DNA of 26,455 nucleotides, taken from assembly GCA_905235775.1 (NCBI GenBank), contig CAJOMY010000025.1, positions 1 to 26,455 on the forward strand. The letters are read 5' to 3'. The notes beneath the pieces are model-generated. The model searched no databases. It was given only the letters and a program-made list of their open reading frames with translations, and had not been told where the DNA came from. Below are positions 7,284-14,715 of this stretch, piece by piece; positions within the stretch are counted from its first letter, which is position 1, and each line of letters starts with the position of its first letter. The position numbers and the translations under genes were made by a program. Origin of the DNA: an uncultured Bacteroidales bacterium. GTDB taxonomy: Bacteria; Bacteroidota; Bacteroidia; Bacteroidales; UBA932.

Positions 7284-7335
7284 GCACCCCAAAGCAAAAG
7301 ACCTCCCGGCCGGGAGGTCTTTTGCTTTGGGGTGC
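7284..7335. repeat. 52-bp perfect palindrome containing the tRNA-His 3' end and terminator
   Basis: Bases 7284-7335 equal their own reverse complement at all 52 positions. Its core (GACCTCCCGG with its mirror, then TTTTGCTTT on either strand) forms a bidirectional intrinsic terminator for tRNA-His and for rightward transcripts. The right edge (7328-7335) is the last part of the tRNA acceptor strand plus CCA, so the far arm is an inverted copy of the tRNA 3' terminus. Confidence 0.85.
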
Positions 7336-7404
7336 GATGTGGGGCTCGAACCCACGACACCCAGAACCACAATCTGGTGCTCTACCAACTGAACTAATCG
7401 CACC
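7328..7404 (-). tRNA. tRNA-His (anticodon GTG)
   Basis: A 77-nt cloverleaf reads on the minus strand with anticodon GTG in loop TTGTGGT. It shows the His-specific eight-base-pair acceptor stem (GGTGCGAT with ATCGCACC), in which an encoded G-1 faces C73. CCA is encoded here, unlike in the tRNA-fMet gene of this window. D-arm (GTTCAGTTGGTAGAGC) and T-loop (TTCGAGC) are normal. Confidence 0.93.
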
Positions 7405-7421
7405 ATATTCAGAAGGGAGTG

Positions 7422-7451
7422 CAAAGGTACGAAAATATTTTTTCCTTGCAA
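7422..7451 (-). promoter_or_regulatory. Promoter of tRNA-His (TTG-N19-TACCTTTG)
   Basis: TTG (7449-7451) and TACCTTTG (7422-7429) on the minus strand have a 19-nt spacer. The start would fall about 10 nt before the tRNA 5' end at 7404. Confidence 0.8.
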
Positions 7452-7473
7452 GCGGGGGAGAAAGAAAAATGAC

Positions 7474-7481
7474 TATCTTTG
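7474..7481 (+). promoter_or_regulatory. -7 box (TATCTTTG) for the carboxyltransferase gene
   Basis: An exact TAnnTTTG match lies 31 nt before the ATG at 7513. It is back to back with the tRNA-His promoter. No TTG is present at the ideal -33 spacing. Confidence 0.55.
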
Positions 7482-7512
7482 TGAGATTTCACGCAAGGAT
7501 CAATACCGAATT

Positions 7513-9297
7513 ATGGCAAAAGAAATAAAGTTTTCCCTCGTTTACAGGGACATGTGGCAGTCCTCCGGCAAATATCAGCCGCGCGTGGACCAGCTGGTAC
7601 GGGTGGCTCCGGCCATCATTGACATGGGATGCTTCGACCGCGTCGAGACCAACGGCGGCGCTTTCGAGCAGGTGAACCTCCTCTACGGCGAGAACCCGAA
7701 CGTGTCCGTCCGCAAGTGGACGGCGCCGTTCCACCAGGCAGGAATCCAGACCCACATGCTCGAGCGCGGCCTGAACGCCCTCCGCATGTATCCCGTGCCC
7801 GCGGACGTGCGCGAACTGATGTTCAAGGTCAAGAAGAAGCAGGGCACTGACATTTCCCGTTCCTTCTGCGGCCTGAACGACCCGCGCAACCTCAAGCTTT
7901 CCATCGAATACGCCAAGAAGGCCGGCATGATCTCGCAGGCGGCCCTCTCGATCACCCATTCCCCCGTGCACACGGTGGAATACTACCTCAAGCTCGTGGA
8001 GCAGCTGGTGGAATACGGCACCGACGAGATCTGCCTCAAGGACATGGCGGGCGTCGGGCGCCCCAGTGAGCTCGGCCTGATCGTCTCCGGCATCAAGAAG
8101 CGCCACCCGCAGATCAAGGTGCAGTATCACGGCCACAGCGGCCCGGGCTTCTCGCCCGCCTCGATGCTGGAGGTCGCCCGCGCCGGCGCCGACTACCTGG
8201 ACGTGGCCGTGGAGCCCCTCTCCTGGGGCAAGGTCCATCCGGACGTGATCACCGTCCAGCAGATGATGAAGGCCGACGGCTTCCTCGTGAAGGACATCAA
8301 CATGGACGCCTACATGGAAGTCCGGAGTCTCACGCAGGAGTTCATCGACGACTTCCTCGGCTACTGGATCAACAAGACCAATGCCCAGATGACCTCCCTG
8401 CTGGTCGGCTGCGGCCTGCCCGGTGGCATGATGGGCTCGATGATGGCCGACCTGACCGGCTTCAAGGCCGCGATCAACGCCTCCGAGCGCGCCAACGGCA
8501 AGCCGGAGAGCAGCCTCGATTCGCTGATGGTCCAGCTCTTCAACGAAGTGGAGTATGTATGGCCGCGCCTGGGCTATCCGCCCCTCGTGACCCCGTTCAG
8601 CCAGTACGTCAAGAACACGGCCCTGATGAACCTCCTCGCCATGGCGCAGGACAAGCCCCGTTTCTCCACGATCGACAAGGACACCTGGGGCATGATCCTC
8701 GGCAAGATGGGCAAGCTCCCCGGCGAACTCGCCCCGGAGATCGTCGCCCTCGCCAAGGAGAAGGGCATGGAGTTCTACGACGGCAACCCGCAGGACATGT
8801 ATCCCGACGAACTCCCGAAGTTCCGCCAGATGATGGAGGAGGAAGGCTGGGACTGCGGCGAGGACGACGAAGAACTCTTCGAACTGGCCATGCATGAGCG
8901 CCAGTACCGCGACTACCGCAGTGGCATCGCCAAGGAACGCTTCAACAAGGAGCTCGAGGACTTCCGCGCGAAGGCCGGCGCCCCGATCGTGGTCAAGCGC
9001 CCGGTCGTGGAAGTGCCCGAGTTCGACCTGAACGCGCTCATGGCGAAGTACCCGAAGGCCACGCCCCTCCAGGCGCCGGCCAAGGGCCAGATGCTCTGGC
9101 AGGTCGACGTGGACGACAAGTCCACCGCCCCCGCCGTCGGCACGAAAGTGAAGGCCGGCGCCCCCTGCGGCTATGTCCAGACCTGGTACGGCATGGAGGA
9201 GCTGCTTCCCGCCGCCGGCGGCCAGATTGTCGCGGTCACGGCACCGCAGGGCAAGAAGGTCGAGAAGGGCGAGATCGTGGCTCTGGTCCTCGGCTGA
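7513..9297 (+). CDS. Oxaloacetate decarboxylase alpha / pyruvate carboxylase subunit B-like protein with a degenerate biotinyl domain
   Basis: A 594-residue carboxyltransferase of the OadA/PycB family. The TIM-barrel domain (about 1-300) has the metal-site Asp13 in YRDMWQS, the active-site lysine Lys176 in CLKDMAG, and metal-ligand histidines 206 and 208 in YHGHSG. The PYC/OADA conserved domain follows (about 300-480). The last 75 residues look like a biotinyl/lipoyl barrel (APAKGQMLWQVDV... GKKVEKGEIVALVLG). Where the family has EAMKM this protein has YGMEE, so the biotin-accepting lysine is replaced by Glu562 and the domain cannot be biotinylated there. It must either use a biotin carrier encoded elsewhere or act as a regulatory paralogue. 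It stands alone, with no Na+-pump beta/gamma subunits beside it; GH43 follows after 32 nt. Confidence 0.85.
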   Translation: MAKEIKFSLVYRDMWQSSGKYQPRVDQLVRVAPAIIDMGCFDRVETNGGAFEQVNLLYGENPNVSVRKWTAPFHQAGIQTHMLERGLNALRMYPVPADVRELMFKVKKKQGTDISRSFCGLNDPRNLKLSIEYAKKAGMISQAALSITHSPVHTVEYYLKLVEQLVEYGTDEICLKDMAGVGRPSELGLIVSGIKKRHPQIKVQYHGHSGPGFSPASMLEVARAGADYLDVAVEPLSWGKVHPDVITVQQMMKADGFLVKDINMDAYMEVRSLTQEFIDDFLGYWINKTNAQMTSLLVGCGLPGGMMGSMMADLTGFKAAINASERANGKPESSLDSLMVQLFNEVEYVWPRLGYPPLVTPFSQYVKNTALMNLLAMAQDKPRFSTIDKDTWGMILGKMGKLPGELAPEIVALAKEKGMEFYDGNPQDMYPDELPKFRQMMEEEGWDCGEDDEELFELAMHERQYRDYRSGIAKERFNKELEDFRAKAGAPIVVKRPVVEVPEFDLNALMAKYPKATPLQAPAKGQMLWQVDVDDKSTAPAVGTKVKAGAPCGYVQTWYGMEELLPAAGGQIVAVTAPQGKKVEKGEIVALVLG

Positions 9298-9329
9298 GAA
9301 ATCCTGTCAACTGAAACGATAACCTTGCG

Positions 9330-10838
9330 ATGAGACTGAAAAATTTTCTGTGCGCTGCGGCGTGCCTGGCGGCCCTGTGCAGCGTCACCGCCCGCGCCCA
9401 GCGCTATTGCAACCCGCTCCCGATGCCCATCGGAGCCGGCGGCAACGCCAGCGGCGACGTGACCGTCCTGGAAGAAGGCGGCAAATACTACATGTGCTGC
9501 ACGGGCGGCGGCATGTGGGTGTCCGACAACCTGCTTGACTGGGAGTTCCATGCCGTGGAGCACATCCCCGTGGCCCCCGACCTGGTCAAGTACAACGGCC
9601 GGTTCTACCTGACCGGCAACAGCGACCACGTCTTCGTGGCGGACCACCCGCTCGGCCCCTACACGGACCTCGGCCTGTTCAAGAACACCGGCCCCGTCGA
9701 GGACGGCTGGAACGGCGGTTTCGACACCAAGATTTTCATCGATGACGACAACCAGCCCTACCTCTTCTGGCCCGGCCGCGGCATCAGCGGCATCTACGGC
9801 GTCCGGCTCGATCCCGACGACCTGACCTCCTTCGCCGAGAAGCCCACGCACCTCTTCGGGTTCAATCCCATGCACGCCTGGGAGCGCTACGGCGAGATGA
9901 ACGAATACCCCTCCGTGGCCTGGATCGAAGGTCCGTGGATCATCAAGCGAAACGGCATCTATTACCTCGAATACTCCGCCTCCGGCACCCAGTGGAAGAC
10001 GTATGCGGAAGGCTACTACACGGCCACCTCGCCGCTCGGTCCCTACAGCTACGCCCCCAACAATCCCCTGCTCCGCAAGACGGAAGGCCTCGTGACCGGC
10101 ACGGCCCACGGCTCCATCGTGCAATACAAGGGAGAATGGTGGCAGTTCTACACCATTGTCCTGTCCAACCCCCCGGGCGGGCGCCGCATCGGCATGGACA
10201 AGGTGGAGTTCGACGCCGACGGCCTGATGTACTGCACCGTGACCGACACGCCGCAGGCGGCGCCCGGCCGGGGTGCCAGGACGGATGCGCCCGCTTCGAT
10301 CCCCGTGACCATCAACAAGATGAATGCGATGAACGCGCTGTCGAAATGTTCCTCCCAGCAGGACGGCTATCCCGCCGCCTACGCGGTGGACAACTACAGC
10401 GGTACCGTGTGGCGCCCGGCGGCCGGCGACGCGCAGCCGTCCATCACCGTCGAACTCTCCCCGGCAACCCGATTCGACGTCGTGCAGCATTTCACCGTGG
10501 ATGCGATGCGGGTGATGTTCGCCGGCGGCAGGCGTTTCGGCGCCCCGGCGGTCCTGCCCGTCTATCAGTACAAGCTCGAGGTCTCTCAGGACGGCGAGCA
10601 TTTCGTCACGATGCTGGACCGGACCCGGAACCAGACGCCGCGGGACACCATTTTCGAAGAATTCGCCCCGGTCAACTGCCGTTTCGTCCGGCTCACCCTG
10701 ACCGGCTGGCCCAAGGCATTCCCCCTGGGTATCATCGACTTCACCGTGTTCGGCTATCCTGACGGCTACGAGCCCGCCGCCGTGGCGACTCCCGTCTTTT
10801 CCAACCTGCCGCCGGATACCGAGGAAGCGCGCAGATAG
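9330..10838 (+). CDS. Secreted glycoside hydrolase family 43 protein with C-terminal discoidin-like (F5/8 type C) domain
   Basis: A 502-residue exported enzyme with signal peptide MRLKNFLCAAACLAALCSV ending near ARA-Q. The five-bladed beta-propeller of GH43 covers about 25-315. Likely catalytic residues are Asp43 (general base, ASGDVTV), Asp132 (pKa modulator, GGFDTKIF) and Glu200 (general acid, WIEGPWIIKRNGIYYLEYS). His260 in GTAHGS is the usual propeller-core residue. The C-terminal part (about 325-480) has the pattern of a carbohydrate-binding F5/8 type C domain (YAVDNYSGTVWRP ... YKLEVSQDGEHF ... CRFVRLTLTGW). GH43 enzymes typically release arabinose or xylose from hemicellulose side chains; the exact substrate is not determined. 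It lies 32 nt after the carboxyltransferase gene, so cotranscription is possible though functionally unexplained. Confidence 0.87.
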   Translation: MRLKNFLCAAACLAALCSVTARAQRYCNPLPMPIGAGGNASGDVTVLEEGGKYYMCCTGGGMWVSDNLLDWEFHAVEHIPVAPDLVKYNGRFYLTGNSDHVFVADHPLGPYTDLGLFKNTGPVEDGWNGGFDTKIFIDDDNQPYLFWPGRGISGIYGVRLDPDDLTSFAEKPTHLFGFNPMHAWERYGEMNEYPSVAWIEGPWIIKRNGIYYLEYSASGTQWKTYAEGYYTATSPLGPYSYAPNNPLLRKTEGLVTGTAHGSIVQYKGEWWQFYTIVLSNPPGGRRIGMDKVEFDADGLMYCTVTDTPQAAPGRGARTDAPASIPVTINKMNAMNALSKCSSQQDGYPAAYAVDNYSGTVWRPAAGDAQPSITVELSPATRFDVVQHFTVDAMRVMFAGGRRFGAPAVLPVYQYKLEVSQDGEHFVTMLDRTRNQTPRDTIFEEFAPVNCRFVRLTLTGWPKAFPLGIIDFTVFGYPDGYEPAAVATPVFSNLPPDTEEARR

Positions 10839-11030
10839 CTGAACAGGAAAGCACCCCTGTCTGATCTGGCCGCCTGCGGAAGGGGGCCGGAGGCGTCGTG
10901 GTGCGCGCTCTTTTTTATGCTCCCCCCCTTTTTTGCTCTTACCGGGACATCCGACGAACCGTCGGGCGCCCCGGCGGGAAGGGATACGGTTGCGGGGCCG
11001 GAATGCCCCCGGGGAAGGAAAACGACGGAA
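10839..11030. other. Intergenic gap between GH43 and the dcw cluster
   Basis: No credible gene is present. A weak stem (10872-10879 with 10887-10894) followed after 16 nt by GCGCGCTC and a run of T (10911-10916) may end GH43 transcription, but spacing is poor for an intrinsic terminator. A C-run directly followed by a T-run lies near 10922-10934 and may be length-variable. Confidence 0.3.
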
Positions 11031-11070
11031 AGTGTAAAAATTTGTAAAAGAGTGGAAGAAAATGGAAAAT
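11031..11070 (+). promoter_or_regulatory. Putative MraZ operator: four TGKAA repeats with 10-bp period
   Basis: TGTAA occurs at 11033 and 11043, and TGGAA at 11053 and 11063. Each is exactly 10 bp from the next, so each 5-bp box is followed by a 5-bp spacer. MraZ proteins are known to bind arrays of 5-bp TGGGN-type boxes with 5-bp spacers in their own promoters. The array ends 6 bp before the -7 box, a position suited to repression. Confidence 0.65.
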
Positions 11071-11076
11071 AATTTC

Positions 11077-11084
11077 TATCTTTG
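11077..11084 (+). promoter_or_regulatory. -7 box (TATCTTTG) of the dcw operon promoter
   Basis: An exact TAnnTTTG match lies 26 nt before the mraZ ATG at 11111, giving a leader of about 20 nt. No other promoter of this quality was noticed inside the cluster, so this may drive the whole operon. Confidence 0.65.
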
Positions 11085-11110
11085 TCCATTGCGTATAAGA
11101 ATTGACAGGA

Positions 11111-11581
11111 ATGGTCACTTTCATCGGCGAATACACATCCCGCGTGGACGACAAAGGAAGGCTCGTTCTTCCCGCGCCGCTCAAGGGGGCGATGCCGCCG
11201 GGAAGCGACCTGAGGTTCGTCGTCAAGAAAGATCTTTTCGAACCTTGCCTGGAGATGTACTGCTTCGAAGAATGGGAGCGGCAGTCCGGCAAGGTCAAGG
11301 ACAGTCTCGACCTCACTTTCAACCATCAACACGCAATGTTCTGGAGAGAATACATGCGGGACCGGGACATCGTCGAACCGGACGCCAAGTTCGGCCGCAT
11401 CTCGATCAGCCGCAAGCTCCTCGATTCCATCGGTGTGAACAAAGAGGTGGTCTTCTCCGGCAATGATTTCAAGATTGAGATCTGGGCCAAAGAGCGTTAC
11501 GAGTCGTCCAGACTGTCAAGCAGCGAATTCATTGCCATCGCGGAAAGCCTCTCGAAAACGAAGGGGCCCGCAAATGTCTGA
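11111..11581 (+). CDS. mraZ: Transcriptional regulator MraZ
   Basis: A 156-residue protein with two SpoVT-AbrB-like MraZ repeats: GEYTSRVDDKGRLVLPA near the N-terminus and DAKFGRISISRKLL in the second half. MraZ is the conserved first gene of dcw clusters, forms ring oligomers and represses its own operon by binding phased repeats. A matching four-box array lies immediately upstream. The ATG at 11111 is chosen over a TTG at 11102 because MVTFIGEY is the typical N-terminus. The stop overlaps the rsmH start by 8 nt. Length is normal for the family. Confidence 0.93.
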   Translation: MVTFIGEYTSRVDDKGRLVLPAPLKGAMPPGSDLRFVVKKDLFEPCLEMYCFEEWERQSGKVKDSLDLTFNHQHAMFWREYMRDRDIVEPDAKFGRISISRKLLDSIGVNKEVVFSGNDFKIEIWAKERYESSRLSSSEFIAIAESLSKTKGPANV

Positions 11582-12476
11582 GTACCACCATCCCGTCCTC
11601 CTGCATCCCAGCGTAGACGCCCTGGTCCTCAACCCGGACGGCTTCTATGCCGACGCCACCTTCGGGGGCGGCGGGCATAGCCGCGAGATCCTTTCCCGGC
11701 TCTCCGCGAAGGGACATCTGATGGCTTTCGACCGCGACGAGGACGCCCTCGCCCAGGCTCCGGACGATCCGCGCTTCATTCTTATACACAACAATTTCCG
11801 TTTCATCCACAACTATACCCTCCTCCACGCGGCAGGAGGGCTGGACGGGATCCTCGCCGACCTGGGCGTGAGTTCCCACCAGTTCGACACGGCGGAAAGA
11901 GGCTTTTCTTTCCGTTTCAACGCTCCGCTCGACATGCGGATGAACAGGCAGGGCGGCAAAACCGCGGCTGACATCGTCAATTCTTATACGCAAGAAGAAT
12001 TGGAAAAAATTTTCCGCCTCTACGGGGAGCTCGACGGCGCCCGCCGGGTGGCGCAACTCATTGCAAGCGCCCGCACCACCGCGCCGATTCTCACCACGGA
12101 CGACCTCGACCGTGCCATCGCGGCGGCCCTGCCTACATTCGCTGAACATAAATACCTCGCCAAGGTCTATCAGGCGCTTCGGATCGAGGTCAACGAGGAA
12201 ATGCGCGCGCTGGAGAAATTCCTTTCCGGCGCCGCCGCATCTCTCCGGCGAGGCGGCCGGCTGGCTGTCATCACCTACCACTCCCTCGAAGACCGCATGG
12301 TCAAGAACTTCATCCGAAGCGGCAACATCGACGGCGGGGAGAACAAAGACGTTTTCGGGCGAAGCGACGCGCCCCTGAAGGCGGTCGGCCGCAAACCGGT
12401 CCTGCCCGACGAGGCGGAGATCGCCGGCAATACCCGTGCGCGCAGCGCCAAACTCAGAATTGCCGAGAGAGTATGA
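11574..12476 (+). CDS. rsmH: 16S rRNA (cytosine1402-N4)-methyltransferase RsmH
   Basis: A 300-residue SAM-dependent methyltransferase (old name MraW) that methylates C1402 in the 16S rRNA decoding centre. The start at 11574 (MSEYHHPVLL) matches the family; an upstream in-frame ATG at 11463 lies inside mraZ and is not used. The SAM-binding loop is DATFGGGGHS (about 27-36) and the ribose-binding acidic motif AFDRDEDA (51-58). The signature ADLGVSSHQFDTAERGFSFR...APLDMRM spans about 95-123, and YHSLEDRMVK lies near the end. It overlaps mraZ by 8 nt and the FtsL-like gene by 4 nt (ATGA). Confidence 0.95.
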   Translation: MSEYHHPVLLHPSVDALVLNPDGFYADATFGGGGHSREILSRLSAKGHLMAFDRDEDALAQAPDDPRFILIHNNFRFIHNYTLLHAAGGLDGILADLGVSSHQFDTAERGFSFRFNAPLDMRMNRQGGKTAADIVNSYTQEELEKIFRLYGELDGARRVAQLIASARTTAPILTTDDLDRAIAAALPTFAEHKYLAKVYQALRIEVNEEMRALEKFLSGAAASLRRGGRLAVITYHSLEDRMVKNFIRSGNIDGGENKDVFGRSDAPLKAVGRKPVLPDEAEIAGNTRARSAKLRIAERV

Positions 12477-12820
12477 AGACGTGGAAGATAGCAGACATCG
12501 GGCTGTTCCTCAAAAACAGCCTCCTGGCGATTCTGAAGGGGGAGTTCCTGCTCCGGCTGAACGTCGGGCGCTACTTCATCCATATCGCCTACACCTTCCT
12601 GCTCTTCGGGCTCGTGATCTGGTTCAGCCTGATGATCGAGACCACGATGAGCAAGGTCGAAAAGAACAAAGCCGAGCTCAGGGAGCTCGAGATCGTGCAT
12701 TCGCAAAAGGTCTTCGAACTCGTGGACGTGAGCCGGCGTTCCAGCGTGGAGCGGCGGCTCGGCAATCTGGGATCTCCTGTCAAAGAGGCTGAAAAGCCAG
12801 CAACGGTTATCAAGCGATGA
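12473..12820 (+). CDS. ftsL: FtsL-like cell division protein
   Basis: A 115-residue bitopic membrane protein. It has a basic cytoplasmic N-terminus, one transmembrane helix (about 36-55, HIAYTFLLFGLVIWFSLMI), then a charged helix with coiled-coil character (about 56-90, KVEKNKAELRELEIVHSQKV). Size, topology and position between rsmH and ftsI fit FtsL, which joins the FtsQ-B-L complex that activates FtsWI. Sequence identity to classical FtsL is always low, so the call rests on context and topology; it fits the Bacteroidota FtsL-like family. ATGA overlaps join it to both neighbours. Confidence 0.8.
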   Translation: MKTWKIADIGLFLKNSLLAILKGEFLLRLNVGRYFIHIAYTFLLFGLVIWFSLMIETTMSKVEKNKAELRELEIVHSQKVFELVDVSRRSSVERRLGNLGSPVKEAEKPATVIKR

Positions 12821-14715
12821 GTACGGACGCCACCACCCCCAAGACCAAGAAGCGCGACAGGATCGGCGTGATCCTGTACCTGCTCTACGTGGCGATGCTC
12901 ATCGCCTCGCTCGTACTGATCGTGCGCCTGGTGGAAATCCAGTTTTTCTGGCATCCCGATCCCAAGATCGCCGGCGCCCTGACCCCGTCCAATACCATCA
13001 ATGTCATCGAGCCGGCCCGCGGCAATATCCTTGACGCGGAAGGACGCCTGCTCGCCATCTCCTGCCCGATCTACCAGTTCTACATGGACTGCACCGTCCT
13101 CAAGGACACCAACACCCCCGATCAGGAGCAGGCCTGGCTGGGCAAGGCCTACGAACTCTCCCGGGGACTCGCCGCCGAATTCGGCGACCGCAGCGCCGAC
13201 CAGTACTACAAACTCATCAAGGACAGCCGCGCCGCCGGGCGCAAATACGTCCGCCTCGGCCGTCCGGTCGACCGCAACGGATACAACCGCATCATCGAGC
13301 TGCCGCTCTTCCGCGAAGGCCGCTACCGCAGCGGCATGATCGTGGAGCAGGAGCACGTCCGCCAGTACCCCTACGGGAAACTCGCCCGCCGCACCATCGG
13401 CTTCGTGCGCAACAACAAGTCCGAGGTCACCAACACCCACATCGGCCTCGAAGGCAAATTCGACTACGTCCTGCACGGCCAGGAAGGCCGCGAATGGATG
13501 CGCGTGACCGACTACGGCCGCGTGCGGAACAGCGACAGCGCCTATGTCAAGGCCGTGGACGGCAAAGACCTGCGCATCACCTTGAACATCGACTACCAGG
13601 ACATCGCCGACCGGGCCCTCCGCGAGCAGATCACCGAAGAGCCCGACCTCGAGGGTGCCTGCCTGGTGCTGATGGAAGTCTCCACCGGGGCCATCCGCGC
13701 CATGGTCAACCTCGTCCGCGAAGATGGCGACGGCCCCTTCGAGGAGATCCAGAACCTGGCCATCGGGCGCAAGGGCGAGCCGGGATCCGTGTTCAAGACC
13801 GTGACCCTGATGTCCGTGCTCAACGACGGCTTCATCAAGAGCCTCGACGAGACCCTGCCCGCCACCAACGGCAACGTGGCCGGCACCTCCATCCGCGACC
13901 CGCACATTCCGGACTTTGCCCGCGAGCATCACACCAACCGCATCTCGATCCTGGACGGTTTCAAGATCTCGTCCAACTACGTCTTCGCGACCCTGGCGAT
14001 CCAGAACTACGGCATCGACAAGAGCAAAGGCCGCGGGAAAGGCCTCGAGAAGACCGAGCGCTTCCTGCAGAACATTTACAACTACAAACTGGGCGAAGCC
14101 TTCGCCTTCGACCTCGACGGCTTGCAGACCCCGACCATCCCGAGCCCGTCCACGCGCTACTGGACCGACACCGACCTCGGGTCGATCGGATTCGGCTACA
14201 GCACCGAGGAAACCCCGCTGCACATCCTCACTTTCTATAACGCCATCGCCAACAAGGGCCGCATGATGAAGCCCTACCTGGTCGAGGACATCGAAGAGCA
14301 CGGCATCGTCACGGAGCGGCGCGGGCCCGGCGTGCTGAACGCCGCCATCTGTTCCAAGGCCGTCGCCGACACGATCACCCGCGCCCTCAAGGCCGTGACC
14401 GAAGACGGCACCGCCCGGCATCTCAAGGACGCCAAATGCACCGTGGCCGGCAAGACCGGCACCTCCTTCGGCACCTACGCCAACGGACAATACCAGGACG
14501 CCTACGGACGCCGCAAGTACCAGGGCACCTTCGTCGGCTTCTTCCCGGCCGAGCAACCGCAGTACAGCATCATCTGCACGGTGTACTCCAAGCCCACGAG
14601 CAAGCAGTTCCAGGGCGGCGGCATCCCGGCCCGGGCCATCCGCACCGTAATCGACCAGCTGTACAATATAGACCCCTGCTTCCGGGGCGAGCTGAAACGA
14701 CACACGACGAGATGA
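12817..14715 (+). CDS. ftsI: Septal peptidoglycan transpeptidase FtsI (PBP3-type)
   Basis: A 632-residue class B penicillin-binding protein. One N-terminal membrane anchor (about 15-40) is followed by a PBP dimerisation/pedestal domain, including ARGNILDAEGRLLAI, and a transpeptidase domain. Catalytic motifs are S324-V-F-K (SxxK, acyl-enzyme serine 324), S385-S-N (SxN) and K546-T-G-T (KTGT). It crosslinks stem peptides made by the Mur enzymes encoded alongside and polymerised by FtsW. The protein ends about 85 residues after KTGT, so there is no C-terminal PASTA domain, in contrast to some Bacteroidota FtsI homologues. ATGA overlaps link it to the FtsL-like gene and to murE. Confidence 0.94.
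   Translation: MSTDATTPKTKKRDRIGVILYLLYVAMLIASLVLIVRLVEIQFFWHPDPKIAGALTPSNTINVIEPARGNILDAEGRLLAISCPIYQFYMDCTVLKDTNTPDQEQAWLGKAYELSRGLAAEFGDRSADQYYKLIKDSRAAGRKYVRLGRPVDRNGYNRIIELPLFREGRYRSGMIVEQEHVRQYPYGKLARRTIGFVRNNKSEVTNTHIGLEGKFDYVLHGQEGREWMRVTDYGRVRNSDSAYVKAVDGKDLRITLNIDYQDIADRALREQITEEPDLEGACLVLMEVSTGAIRAMVNLVREDGDGPFEEIQNLAIGRKGEPGSVFKTVTLMSVLNDGFIKSLDETLPATNGNVAGTSIRDPHIPDFAREHHTNRISILDGFKISSNYVFATLAIQNYGIDKSKGRGKGLEKTERFLQNIYNYKLGEAFAFDLDGLQTPTIPSPSTRYWTDTDLGSIGFGYSTEETPLHILTFYNAIANKGRMMKPYLVEDIEEHGIVTERRGPGVLNAAICSKAVADTITRALKAVTEDGTARHLKDAKCTVAGKTGTSFGTYANGQYQDAYGRRKYQGTFVGFFPAEQPQYSIICTVYSKPTSKQFQGGGIPARAIRTVIDQLYNIDPCFRGELKRHTTR

Noticed and set aside
12589..14703. 704-codon minus-strand ORF opposite ftsL-like/ftsI
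   Set aside because: Val/Asp/Gly/His-rich translation typical of a GC-rich shadow frame; ftsI motifs on the other strand are decisive. The same reasoning removes the long antisense ORFs at 1522-3048, 7489-8895, 9171-10601, 14928-16247, 16220-17350, 17435-18865, 20981-22822 and 24712-26007.
14436..14711. N-terminally extended murE from ATG 14436
   Set aside because: The extension lies inside ftsI in another frame and reads as Arg/His/Pro-rich shadow sequence; ATG 14712 with the ATGA overlap gives the normal MurE N-terminus.
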